64,000 bases of DNA. It comes from Linnemannia hyalina. Lineage: Eukaryota > Mortierellomycota > Mortierellomycetes > Mortierellales > Mortierellaceae. The stretch is taken from assembly GCA_019671135.1 (NCBI GenBank), contig JAHRHY010000013.1, positions 310,001-374,000 on the forward strand, read 5' to 3'. Positions 43,637 through 54,966 of the stretch are shown piece after piece (position 1 is the first letter of the stretch; each line of letters opens with the position of its first letter). The position numbers were made by a program, and so were the translations under genes. The notes beneath the pieces are model-generated. The model had not been told where the DNA came from, ran no database searches, and saw only the letters and a list, made by a program, of their open reading frames with translations.

Positions 43637-46600
43637 ATGTCGGCAACAAAAGAATTCAAGGCTCCCGTAACAAAGAGAAAGCAAAAGGAAGAGGAGGACT
43701 TCCCTCGTGGTGGCGCTTCAGGACTCACTCCCCTCGAATACAAGGAGATCGCCCACCAAGCTGATACTTCTCTCTTCTCTGTAAGTGCGACTTGCGCTCT
43801 CAATCGCATGGTTTTTCTGTAACCAATTGATCAGTTCCGCTGCGCTCTCCTTCTGCTGTTAACTCTTCCAAAACTAATATCCCGTTAAAACCATTCGATT
43901 GTCAATCGATATGTTACAGGAACCCGGCTCGAAGACCCCGGCCGCTGCTGGAGCAGAACCCGCAAAGAAGAAGCGCAAGCCCACAAAGAAGACTGCCAAC
44001 AGCGAAGTCAGCTTTGAAAACACCTTTGACAAGAAGAAGCTCAATGTCGAGATTCTCTCCTTCAAGGTACACCAGCATAACGCATGGAATACATACCTTG
44101 GCCGCCTGGACTGAATGGGAAAAAAGAGTCGATCCATTGTTCTCTAACGTTCCTCCTCTCCGTTTTCTCGATGATAGCGTTTGACTGAGGGAACAAAGTT
44201 GCTTGGATGCATCAGCGGGATCAGCCACGGGCGTGACTCTGACTTGCCCGAGCTTATTGTCTCTCTCCCCAACAACTTGACAGGATTTGTCAACATCTCA
44301 GAGCTTTCGGACGAGTTGATCCAGGCTGCAGGCGACACTCTCCCTGACTTGAAAGAGCAGTACTTCATCGGCCAGTGGGTTCAGTGTGTCATCATCGGAT
44401 TGCAGTATGGCGCTTCTGGAGGAGCTGCTGCATCAGGAACTGATAAGCAGAGACGCAAGATCATCTTGAGTTTGAAGCCCTTCATTGTCAATGCCGGAGT
44501 CAAGCCCGTCGATATCGCTGTCGGAACTGTATGTTTCCGAAAATGACGTTGTTTTTGACATGGCCAGCTTACAACAGTTATCATTTCTAGTTTGTCCACT
44601 TGGAACTAATTTCGTTCTGCTTCTTTCGTACATCATGCCATTACGCACACGATAGTTTGTTTCTGGAGCAGTCAAGAGCGTGGAGGACCATGGTTATATT
44701 GTCAATCTCGGAATCAGCGGCTTGCATGGATTCCTCAAGAACTCTGAGGCGAAGATGTACCAGCGCATCAAGAACAACGACAAGCCCTTGGCTGTCGGCC
44801 AGGTTCTCACTTTCAGCGTTCTCTCTATGGAGTCTAACAAGAAGACTGTTCAGTTGACCGTCGATGCCATGAAGGTCTCCAAAGCCTTGGTGAGTTTTCT
44901 TTTTTCTGATACTATTGCTTCACACGCTAGGTTTTGGCACAGTGAATTGGTGGCAAGGAACGTATAATTAACATATCGCGTATGTTTGCAACATTTTAGC
45001 TTGGCGACAAGTTTTCGTTCTCGGAGGTCGGATCGATCATGCCTGGAAACGTTGTCGAGACATACATCACGGAGATTCAGGACATTGGAGCTGTTGGCAA
45101 GTTCATGGGCCATTTCGACGCAACCATCGACTACTTTCACACATCCAAGGGCATGATCACCTCCAAGAAGGAGATCGAGGAGACCCTCAAGGTCAACGAC
45201 AAGGTCCGCGCCAGAGTTCTTTACATCGACCTCGCCAGCCAGCCCACCAGAATCGGTCTCTCCAACGCCAAGCACGTCATGGGACTCACCCAGCCTAACA
45301 CAACAGAGTCCGAGCTCGGCTCCAAGGTCTTCCCTGGAAAGGCCATCCCCATTGGGCGCTCCTTCGAAACCGTGACTGTCAAGCGTATTGATCCTCGCCA
45401 CGGTCTTTTGTGCTCAATCGGTGGTGTCGACATCCCCGCCTACGTCCATATTTCTCGTGTCGCTGACGAGCATCTCGCCAACGTCTCCGCCACTGGAAAG
45501 TTCCGCGTCGACTCGACCCACCGCGGTGTTGTTCTCGGATACGATCCCGTCGATGGTCTTTTCCAGATGAGCTTGCAGGAATCCATGGTCGATCAGCCTT
45601 TCCTCCGTATTGAGGATATCGTCGTTGGATCCGTTGTCAAGGGAACTGTCGCCAAAGTCAGCGACAAGGGTGTGATTGTCAGCCTTGCCAAGAACATCAG
45701 GGGTTTCGTCCCCCTCCTCCACTGCGTCGACTCTGCTGTCACCAGCAGTACCAAGAAGCATGTCGATGAGAAGTTCAAGGAGGGCAAGTCGATCAAGTGC
45801 AGAGTCCTCTCTACTGATGCAACTGAGGGCAGAGTCATTCTGACATGCAAAGACTCGCTCATTTCGAGCAAGCACCCCATCTTTACTTCTCTCGATAACA
45901 TCACTCCAGGCTCTCTCTCTGACGGTGTGATCGTGAAGGTCAACGCGCACGGATGCATCGTGTCGTTCTTCAACAACGTCAAGGCCTTTGCCCACATTTC
46001 GGAGCTCCAGGAGACTCACGTCAACAACCTGAGCATCTTCCAGCCCGGTCAGGTCAAGACTTGCAGAGTCCTGGACGTCAACCCAGCTGAGCAGAACATG
46101 AAGGTTTCGTTCAAGAAGTCCTCCGAGGTTGACTTGGGCTCCGTCGAGGTTGGATCTATCCACAAGGCCAAGATCATCACCATTAAGAAAGACCTCATCC
46201 ATTTGACTCTCAAGCCTTCCGAGACCAAGGCCGTTATCCACGCTACCCATCTCTCGGATCACATCGGCGAACAGGCGGATCGTATCTTTGCCAATCTCAA
46301 GGAGGGCATGATCATCTCAGACTTGGTTGTCCTCAGCAAGGATGAGACCCGCGGTTCTGTTATGGTCACCAAGAAGCCTATTTTGGTGCTGGCTGCCAAG
46401 GAGAAGAAGCTGATCACCGAACGCGCAGCACTCAAGCAGGGTCACGTGTATCCCGCCTTTGTTCGCCAGGTCGCCAATTTTGGTGTCTTTGTCGAGTTTG
46501 CCAACGGTATCGAGGCCCTTGCCTTCCGTCACTCGCTCTCTGACGCCTCCGAGGCCGCCTTTGTGAGGAACCAGTCTGTTCTCGCCAAGGTCTTGAGAGT

Positions 46601-49495
46601 CGACCCCACTGACGGAAGGACCGAGGTCTCCCTGAAGCCATCTGATGTCTCTTCTTCCGAGTCTGTCTTGTTCCAGGGCGAGTTCTTGGCTGCCTTCTTC
46701 AAGCAGCTCGAGCGTCTTGCCAAGAAGGCCGACTCTACTGTTTCGGTTGGTGCCTGCACTTTGGCTGACGTCAAGATTGTCGGGAACGACGAGTGGACCA
46801 TCTCTTACAGCGGCAACAAGACCGCTTCCGTCGCTGCCAACCAGGTCAAGGAGGGCAAGACCAAGGCTGGTGTCAAGTGCGCCGCCAAGGTTCTGGACGT
46901 TGATTTTGAGCAGGACTCTATCGACTTTACTTTGAAGGATTCGCTTATCTCTGCTGAGGAGACCAAGGAGGCCAAGGCCAACAAGTTCTCGACCGCCAAC
47001 ATGTCCAAGAATCTCATCAGCCTTGCCGCCCTTCAAAAGGCACAGGGAACTGTTGAGGCCGTCGTCGAGCTCGTCAAGGACGACTACCTCGTTTTGTCCA
47101 TCCCCGAGGTCAACAACATGATCGCCTTTGCTGCCACCCGCTCCCTTAACAACCGCAAGGATCGTTTCATCGGATACAAGACTGGCGAGAAGGTCAAGGC
47201 TATTGTCGCATACGTCCCCAAGTCCCAGGGTAAGGGCCAGGCTGCTGAGCGCGTTATTCTCTCGATCGAGCAGGCTTCCGTTTCCCCTCGCAACGGTGCT
47301 GCCAAGGAGGCCAAGAAGGGCACCAGCGGCATTGCCGAGTTTGAGGACGTCAAGGAGGGCTCTATCGTCAGCGCTCGTGTTGCCAATATTCAGCTCACCG
47401 GAATGGATGTTCATCTTGGCGGAAAAGTCTTTGGTCGTATTCATCTTACCAACCTTGCCGATACATATGCTCCCTCGGAGACTCTCCTGAAGAATTTCAA
47501 GAAGGGCCAGCTCCTCAAGTGCTTCGTCCTCCAAGTCGACACGAGCAACAAGAAGATTGATCTCTCCCTCCGCCCCTCGCGTCTGGCTCCCGAGAACCAT
47601 GCTGTCGTCCACGACCCTGAGGTCAAGGGCTTCTCCGACTTGGCTGCCGGTGGAATCCTTCAGGGCTATGTCAGCAACGTCGCCGATAAGGGTCTCTTTG
47701 TTGCCCTGAGCCACAAGCTGAGCGGACGTGTCAAGATTGCCGAGCTTTCGGACGATTACTTGAAGGACTGGAAGAGCCACTTCACAGTTGGCCAGGTGGT
47801 CAAGGCCAAGATTGTCAACGTCAGTGAGGCCCATCACCAGATCGAGTTGACCTTGAAGGCCAGTCAGATTGACCCCAGCATCAAGGCCATCCAGACCCTT
47901 GCCGACTTTACCAAGGGCGAGAAGGTGAAGGGTACTATCAAGGCTGTCAAGGACATTGGTGTCTTCATCAAGATCGACAACAGTACCGTAAGCGGTCTCT
48001 GCCACATTTCCGAGATCTCCGAGAACCACGTGCCCGATGTCTCCAAGTTGTACGCTGTCGGTGATCCCGTCAAGGCCAAGATTCTCGACATTGACATGGA
48101 GAAGAAGCGTATCTCGTTCGGTCTTAAGTCTTCTTACTTTGAGGAGGGCGATGCTGAGATTGGTGAGGACGAGGATGATGAGGATGCCGAGGGCTCTGAG
48201 GAGTTGGAGGGAGCTAGTGATGATGAGGATGTTGAGATGGGTGAGGATGACTCTGATGCTGAGGACGTGGAGGAGTCCGATGAAGAGGTTGACAACATTT
48301 TTGCAGGACACGATAACAGCGACTCGGAGGATGCCGAGGAGGAAGAGGTTGAGGAGGAGACCAAGATCGCAGACGATGATAGCGACGTTGAGATGACCGA
48401 CGCTGCACCTTTGGCCGTTGCCTCTGGATTCAACTGGGACGGCAAGGACGATGCTGAGGAAGATACCAAGAGCGGCGACTCTGATTCAGATGATGGCTCA
48501 GATGATGAGCGGTCAAGCAAGAAGAAGAAGGCCAAGAAGCAGGCGGTCGTTGTTCAGGACGACACTGCCGATTTGGAGTCTCAAGCACCACAGGTCGCAA
48601 CCGATTACGAGCGTCTGTTGTTGGGTTCGCCCAACTCCTCGTACCTCTGGATCAACTACATGGCCTTCCAGCTCCAGCTTTCGGAAATTAGCAAGGCCCG
48701 TGAGATTGGTCAGCGTGCGTTGAAGTCGATCAGCTTCAGGGAGGAGCAGGAGAAGATGAACGTCTGGGTCGCACTGATGAACTTGGAGAACACTTTTGGT
48801 AGCGCCGATACCTTGGAGGAGGTATTCAAAAACGCTGTCCAGACCTGCGAACCCAAGAAGATCTATCTCCAGCTAGTCAAGATCTATGAGCGTTCCAGCA
48901 AGATCGAGGTAAGCCTTTTGTTTCCCTTTTGTTTGTTTTGCAAGCAAGACCTGCCCATGCTTTGAACAGAGTCACTGACTGTCTATTTATTTTTCTTTTC
49001 TTTTTTCTCATTTAGCTTGCTACGGAGTTGTACAAGACGATGACCAAGAAGTTCGGCCAGAGCTCCAAGGTGTGGACTGGGTTCGGTCACTTCCAGTTGC
49101 ACCACGGCAACCTCGAGGCCGGCCGCGAGCTGCTCCAACGCAGTTTGAAGTCATTGCCCAAGCGCAAGCACATCAAGACCATCTCCAAGTTTGCCCAACT
49201 CGAATTCAAGTATGGCGAGCCCGAGCGTGGTCGTACGATCTTTGAGGGAGTGATGAGCAATTACCCCAAGAGGATCGATCTCTGGTCGGTGTATATCGAT
49301 ATGGAAGTCCGGAACGGAGAACAGGATGCTGTCCGTCGCTTGTTCGCTCGTGTTGTGTCTTTGAAGCTTTCGTCCAAGAAGATGAAGTTCTTCTTCAAGA
49401 AGTGGTTGGCTTATGAGAAGGATAACGGAGATGAGGAGTCGGTTGAGGAGGTTAAGAGGAGGGCTTTGGCCTATGTCGAGTCATTATCGGCATAA
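43637..49495 (+). CDS. RRP5: RRP5 ribosome-biogenesis factor
   Basis: Six exons, all split in phase 0: 43637-43780, 43920-44066, 44178-44528, 44656-44889, 45000-48908, 49016-49495, about 1754 residues, the usual size of Rrp5. The N-terminus has the family start (EEDFPRGGASGLTPLEYKEI) and a Lys-rich nuclear signal (KKKRKPTKK). A long series of S1 RNA-binding domains follows, about a dozen, recognisable by GxV-x-H/Y-G...F-V-H-I-S-E patterns such as VEDHGYIVNLGISGLHGFL, VADKGLFVALSHKLSGRVKI and IKAVKDIGVFIKIDNSTVSG. A strongly acidic linker (about residues 1335-1475) precedes C-terminal HAT/TPR repeats (SSYLWINYMAFQLQLSEISK to KMKFFFKKWLAYEKD). Rrp5 is a nucleolar factor required for both 40S and 60S subunit assembly. 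Exact phase agreement at every junction makes this model secure. Confidence 0.97.
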
Positions 49496-50589
49496 GTCAG
49501 TCGAAGAGTTTATTTTGCCGCAGTTAGTTTAGAATCACACACATATGCATTTTATTAGTATTTCATTTTTTCACCATCACATCTCGCTGTCTTCCAATAT
49601 TGAATGCCAATTTTTGTTTGTCGGCGTGTGTGTTTTTCTACGCACTCTACAGGGTCTTCGCCACCATTTTCGCTTGTACACATGGTTTATGGTTTGGTGT
49701 ACTCTTGGAATGGTCGACCCTTGCTCAAAAACCCCATATATCTCTCAAAAACCATCGTGATGGGCGGCGATCGAAATCATCACGTCTAATCCCCCTCTGC
49801 CTACTGTCAACGAGTTCAGCTGCGCTCCTCAGCTAGAATAGACCTGTCCCGAGCGTCGTTTCATTGAAGATTTCCTTCGACCTCAAGCCCACCTTCCCTG
49901 TTGGCGTAATTGAACTTGTTGCAACTGTAGAAGTAACCGTTTTTTTGGCGTTTGAACGTTCTTCTGAGGAGGTGTTATTCACTTTCACCCCATTCTTCCA
50001 ACTGCTTTTTCTTCTCATCCAGAGCCCCGTTAATATGAAGTTTGCGACAAGCAATGTGTGGGGCGGCAAATGCACCTTCTGCCAGTCCAGTAAGTTCGAA
50101 AAGTCAAGTCCGATTTTTTTAGTAGATGGCACACGGCACGTTATACTGTATGGTGCATCGTAACATGAACATTAACAATCACTTTCGTTATTTTCGAAAT
50201 CTCTAAACTTATGTTTAGCCCCCGGTTACCCTCCCCCACTAGCAACCAAACGGCTGCCATTTCTTGACCTGCTCTCCACTCATCCAAAAAGTATAAACCT
50301 CCACAGCGGATAGGTGCCATCCTAATGCGTGGCTCGCTCACCTTTCCCTACTATTTACCTTCGACGCATTCATACTTTTTGCTAGACTTGGCAGTGTGGG
50401 GTCTAACTCAGTGCATCAATGGGTACCGTTACTATCTTGATTTTTTTTTAGTAACGCATAAATAAAAGTATATCGTGATTACCATCCTTTTACTGATCCG
50501 TGTGATTGGTTTGTATTGGTGGTAGGTACCTTTCTGCAGAATGGGTCAGAGAGGGACAAGAAAAGAAAATCAAGGGTCAGGTATGGATG

Positions 50590-50623
50590 ATATTTTCTCT
50601 CGCGTTCAGCGAGGAGAAAATAT
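50590..50623. repeat. Imperfect hairpin, 14-bp stem with one bulge
   Basis: ATATTTTCTCTCGC (50590-50603) pairs with GCGAGGAGAAAATAT (50609-50623) around the loop GTTCA, leaving one unpaired base. It is about 1.1 kb downstream of the RRP5 stop. It could be a small inverted-repeat element or a structured transcript; no data decide. Confidence 0.75.
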
Positions 50624-52073
50624 GTACCATATGCATTTCTTTGCGACATTGTCGCAGACACTTTTCTTGGACTACGAGGAGCAGCTTCGCAACTGATTCC
50701 CACGAAACTCTGAAAGCGTAGGAGGACCAATTGGATCACATCCTGAATGTATATATGGGATAGGATGCAGTAGTTGAATCAACGTCGCGTCGTGGGAGGA
50801 AGGAGGGGGTTTTGGCCGGGGTATATTTCAACCCGCTCCGTATGCATCGTCTCCTCGGAACGGTTGCCGCCGATTTTCATTCCTTATTCGCATTCTATGC
50901 CACGAGCTATAGGCCCATGTTTGACGCGACTATTGTAGGACCGACGATTCAGACGTGTAGAAAGCGAGAGAAATCAAATGGCCTGCTGCGCAAATGCGAC
51001 ACACGCATTTTTTTTTTCTCTTTCGTCGTCCCGCCAATTTCATTTTCCGCCATTTCTCCGCAACTCATTCACAACCTGGACCATGAACTCAGGCACACCC
51101 TTCGCACTCTCTTCGATCCAACCACTTGGGTCGATGTAGTGGTATCCAACCGTTGGCGCAAAAAGGCACACCTTTTTTTTTCTTCTAGGGAAAGTGACGC
51201 CACTTTTCTATGGCGCTCTCTTTTTTCTTCTTTTTCCAAGGATCGGCCATTGAACTTCCACAGACACATGCAACCAACCTTCACTTCCTAGAATGGAAAC
51301 CAACTCGATTGTTCTCCCACGCTCGCCCCTTCTCGCACTACTATTCTTTAACATGAGTGGACCAGGTGTTTGTGGGTCAACAAACACAAACTTTGCGCCT
51401 AATTGCCTTTGTACCTGTTCCACACCCGTTGGCTCGTGCATTGTTGATTTGCCACGAACGCAACCGCCATGGCACATGGACAAGGTGGTGAGAACATACA
51501 ACCCGAGCAATTCCCCTCTTTGGATGTTCGTTGCTGAGATCCTTTCCTTTGACATGTTATTTTTCGCGCACGACGCTCTTACAAGCACAATGTCGTACGA
51601 TTGGTATCTTTTGCGAGGGATGGCATGCTGTGACCCGACTCGCGGTGCTATATGCAATGCACGAAGGAGTCTCATTTTGAGAACTTTCCCAGATTTTTTT
51701 TTTACTGTATCCGCGCAGTGCCGCTCGTTCGACTATTCAAACTCAACCCGGCACGCTCTACACCTTCTGAAGTACAAGCATATCGTTTGCAGCATAACAT
51801 CTTTTTCTTCTCAGTACTCTATGTCCATTACATCTAGGAGGTCGTTCCTCCCTCTATTCATTCATGCTCGCTGTCATTCGATCTCCTACGACTGACTACC
51901 TTGCGATCGGATGCACTAGATTCGACCATGACCCGCTTTATTGTTGGCCTGTTGTGTTATATTGGAGCCATGTATTGTACCTATGATTATTTTCCGTTCA
52001 GTTGGCGTTCAATGATACCATTGGTACGCCAGTTTCGAAAACGTGTTCGCGTCATTTTTTTCGACGAAAAAAG

Positions 52074-52081
52074 TATAAAAG
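52074..52081 (+). promoter_or_regulatory. TATA box of the ML-domain gene
   Basis: TATAAAAG lies 120 bp upstream of the ATG at 52201, followed by a pyrimidine-rich leader. It is the clearest TATA element in the window and suggests an inducible or strongly expressed gene. Confidence 0.65.
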
Positions 52082-52200
52082 GGGCCATACGGTTTTGATG
52101 TTTATTTCTTCATTCCTCAGTTCACCACTTCACATCTAAACAAGCACTCCTCTCCCAGGCCCCATCAAAAGCATCCCTTCCCAAACAACACTCAACAGCC

Positions 52201-52941
52201 ATGCAGTTCACCGCAGTCCTCGCCGCCATCGCCCTCGCCGCCATCTCGACCGTCTCTGCCCAGTCCGGCACCTACACCAAGTTCACCGACTGCGCCGCCG
52301 GCAAGCCCTCGGACCTGGCCATCAGCTCCCTTACCCTGAGCCCCTCGCCCATGTGTCTCGGTGAGGACTATTGCCTCACCGCCACCGGTGCCCTCTCGGC
52401 ACCCATCACCAAGGGTGCCAAACTTGGCGTCTGGGGCAAGTACCTCAACCGTATTGTTTACCGCGATAGCGTTGATCTCTGTGATGTCTTGGCTGCTAAT
52501 GGCCAGGAGTGCCCCATCCCCGAGACCACGACCGAGTTGAAGATTTGCCTCAAGCTGAAGCCTGATTTCTGGGAGGGTGTAAGTGATGCGATGCTATTTT
52601 TGTTGTTGTTCTTTGCAATCTTTTGCTGCTGGCAGAGGTGATTAAAAAATAATATAACGCGCCTGGTTTCTAATTCCTGATTTGTTCCCACTTTTATTTT
52701 TATCTTTTGTGTGCTATAGGTCACCACCCAGTTCGACTTTATCGCTACCAACGCGAACGACGACACCATCTTCTGTCAGCGTGGTATGAAAATCTCGAGT
52801 TCTTCACTTTGACCAGAAATGAGGTACCCTCATTTTTTCCTGACTCAACTTTAATGAAAAGCTAACAATACTTCCTCTTTTTTTTCTCTGATTCCGTTTG
52901 TCGTAGCTCTTGACCGTGGCCTCGAAGGCGCCACTTGCTAA
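52201..52941 (+). CDS. Secreted ML-domain (MD-2/NPC2-like) lipid-binding protein
   Basis: Three exons: 52201-52578, 52720-52783, 52907-52941, phase-consistent, 158 residues. A signal peptide covers about residues 1-20 (FTAVLAAIALAAISTVSAQS). The mature part has the fungal ML pattern: FTDCAAGKPSDLAISSLTLS, PMCLGEDYCLTATGALSAPI, a middle LCDVLAANGQECPIP, then LKICLKLKPDFW and a final segment with FIATNANDDTIFCQ ending in GATC. Eight cysteines in the mature protein could form the family disulfides. ML proteins are small secreted or vacuolar beta-sandwich carriers of sterols or phospholipids. The last exon encodes only ALDRGLEGATC and is supported by the terminal Cys. An AATAAA at 53059-53064 lies about 118 nt after the stop. 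Confidence 0.85.
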
Positions 52942-53305
52942 ATCTGCTCACCCTCGCTCTTACTTGGCCACAATGCATTCCTTGGTCATTCATTCATTCA
53001 TTCATTCTTCAAGGCTATGCTCGCAATTTATAAGAGATTCTTGTCTCTATAGCATTCCAATAAAAAAAAAGGGCTATAAACACCTCCTCTTCTAAGGGGG
53101 AATGTAGCCCAAACAAGAAAAGAACTCAATGAAAAAAGAAGCGTGGGGGAAGGTGAGCGTGAGCGTGGAGCACAGAGGAAACGAAAAAGGGTTGGGATGA
53201 TACAACAACAAGTACCAGAAATGCAGAAGAGAGGAAGGCATTGAAGACGAAGGGTACATAAGCACTCTTCGTCCCTGAATTAAACAAACCTCTCTCTTTG
53301 CTTCG
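52942..53305. other. Gap with CATT repeat and possible polyadenylation signal
   Basis: About 360 bp, 3' flank of the ML gene and of the convergent fragment at 53306. It contains five CATT units (52987-53006) and AATAAA followed by an A-run at 53059-53070. No gene. Confidence 0.55.
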
Positions 53306-53707
53306 TTATTCCATTTTCATAACCCTCATTACTATCACAATACTAGTTACAATTCCCCACAACACATGGAGGTTCAAGGACTTGATGAGCTGCAGGGGTA
53401 AGGGCACTGAAGAGGAACAGTCAACTTGAACTGCATTGACAGCAGTCGACAGCCACTCGATCGAGTTGACACCGTCGAGCTTGACCTCGAAACCAGTGGC
53501 AATAGTGTCGGTGACCACGTTGCCAACGTAGCGTGACATCATCTTGGACGTAATAGCAAGACCCTTGAGGGTGGACTGGGGACGAGTAAGCCCTCGGGCC
53601 ATAATCAGGTTAGAGGAGGCGACGTATCCCATGAGAGTGCCCTTGTAGGAGATGGCGAGGGTGAGGGCGTCCATGTACATCTGGATGGCGAGAGAAAGGG
53701 CGAGCTT
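53306..53707 (-). pseudogene. Fragment of a LEA/DUF3712-like protein, apparently 5'-truncated
   Basis: The minus strand is open and protein-like from about 53707 to a stop at 53306: LALSLAIQMYMDALTLAISY, KGTLMGYVASSNLIMARG, STLKGLAITSKMMSRYVGNV, FEVKLDGVNSIEWLSTAVNA, and a hydrophobic end (LHVLWGIVTSIVIVMRVM). The alternating beta pattern and the WLSTAV segment resemble the C-terminal half of fungal proteins with LEA14/DUF3712-type domains. A TAAG acceptor-like site sits at about 53708, but I find no upstream exon: 53790-53900 is a short tandem repeat and beyond it there is no matching coding sequence to 54966. I infer loss of the 5' part, though a distant or very short exon could exist, making it a real gene. 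The first internal Met is in MYMDAL. The family call is tentative. Confidence 0.45.
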
Positions 53708-54966
53708 AGAAACGAGAAAGAAAAAGGAAAGAGGAGAATGAAATGTCTTTTGAGTAGACACAAGCACTCGAAACCTCAGGTGAACAAACAAACACAGAAA
53801 GTACAATCAAGCACAGAAAGTACAATCAAACATAGGAAGTACAAATTACGGAAAGTACAAATTACGGAAAGTGCAAACCATAGAAAGTACAAACGAACAA
53901 ACAAATAAACAAGGGAAGGGGAAGTTCGCCGGAGAATACATTCATGTATTATGCCTTTCTGACAAAAAGGGAGGTAGCTTAATCAAATTTTAAAATAGAT
54001 AGAGAGAACAGCATAAAAGGAATAGGATGCCATGAAATAATATGGTGAAGGTACCAATCGTGGCAGACAACGAGAGGACAGATTGGAGCGAGAAGCAGAG
54101 TTGAATTCCTCTTCTTTGATTTTCTGGGAGGCACATCGTGCAATGAAGCAGGTCGAATGTGGAGACTCGCACCCTCAAAGAATAAGGTTCTGCCCTTTGT
54201 TGTTTCCCTTGAGGAGATTTCGAATGCATTGCGTGTTAGAAAAAGGGAGTGCCTCTTCTTAGTCAAGTAAGTATATTCTTGCCATTTAACAGGTGTATTA
54301 TATGTTGGACAGGATTCTTTCCCCTCTCCTTCACTCGTATCTCTACTTCGTCTTCAACGGCCTTCACCAAGTCATACATTTTTGCCACTCCATTTTGAGC
54401 GCGCATGTCACCCTGTCACAACTTGCTGCTCTATTACAGTACCAGCAGCAAAACTTGAGAGCAACAATACCAACAAAACCAACAAATAAACAACAGCCGC
54501 AAAGAAAAAACAACAACAGCACATGCACACAGAACAAACATGCTAGCACTCGCAGATACACAAAAAGGCAAACACAACACAGCAACATAGCACAGCACAA
54601 CATGCACCTTTCTCTACGCCCCCGTTCTTAAAAACAGTGGCACCCACGTTCAATGGCAATGCACGGATGGGGAATAAGGAACTGCTGTCACTCCTATAGA
54701 CTTTTCTTTTTTATGCTCGTATGATGATAGCGCGGCCAATTCGCGTAGTTAATTTATGCGTAAAGATTTATTTCGGTGACGTCTACAAAACGGCAGTTTC
54801 GCCGCTGCAGATCTCTTTCTGTACATTGCTCTTTTGGAACTCTTCTCCGCCACCAATCGCGCCATTCTAAACCGTCGTCTGCACCTCCGTCGTTCTCATC
54901 CTTCCCATTCTTTTTCTCCTTCGCCAGCACCTCACGCATACACAACACCAAAGTCAATTCCTCGCC
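53708..54966. other. Intergenic upstream of the PRP2-type helicase
   Basis: About 1.26 kb. Apart from the tandem repeat at 53793-53894 and a Gln/Asn-coding CAA-rich stretch near 54440-54600, nothing is recognised. The final 120 bp before the helicase ATG are pyrimidine-rich. Confidence 0.5.
53793..53894. repeat. Degenerate tandem repeat, GAAAGTACAA core
   Basis: Six copies of a GGAAAGTACAA-like core recur at 16-20 bp spacing, with flanks CACA, ATCAA and ATTAC. It abuts the 5' side of the truncated LEA-like frame. Confidence 0.75.

Larger units (their letters stand above)
49496..52200. other. Intergenic between RRP5 and ML-domain gene
   Basis: About 2.7 kb. A strong imperfect hairpin lies at 50590-50623 (separate entry). 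Short frames on the minus strand at 49833-50132 and 51208-51675, and on the plus strand at 51293-51895, overlap one another and match no family I know. A TATA box closes the region. Nothing else is recognised. Confidence 0.5.

Noticed and set aside
46317..48311. 664-codon minus-strand frame opposite RRP5
   Set aside because: RRP5 is unmistakable on the plus strand. Its strong preference for C or G in third position leaves the opposite strand open; the antisense translation is Leu/Asp/Val-rich with no domain.
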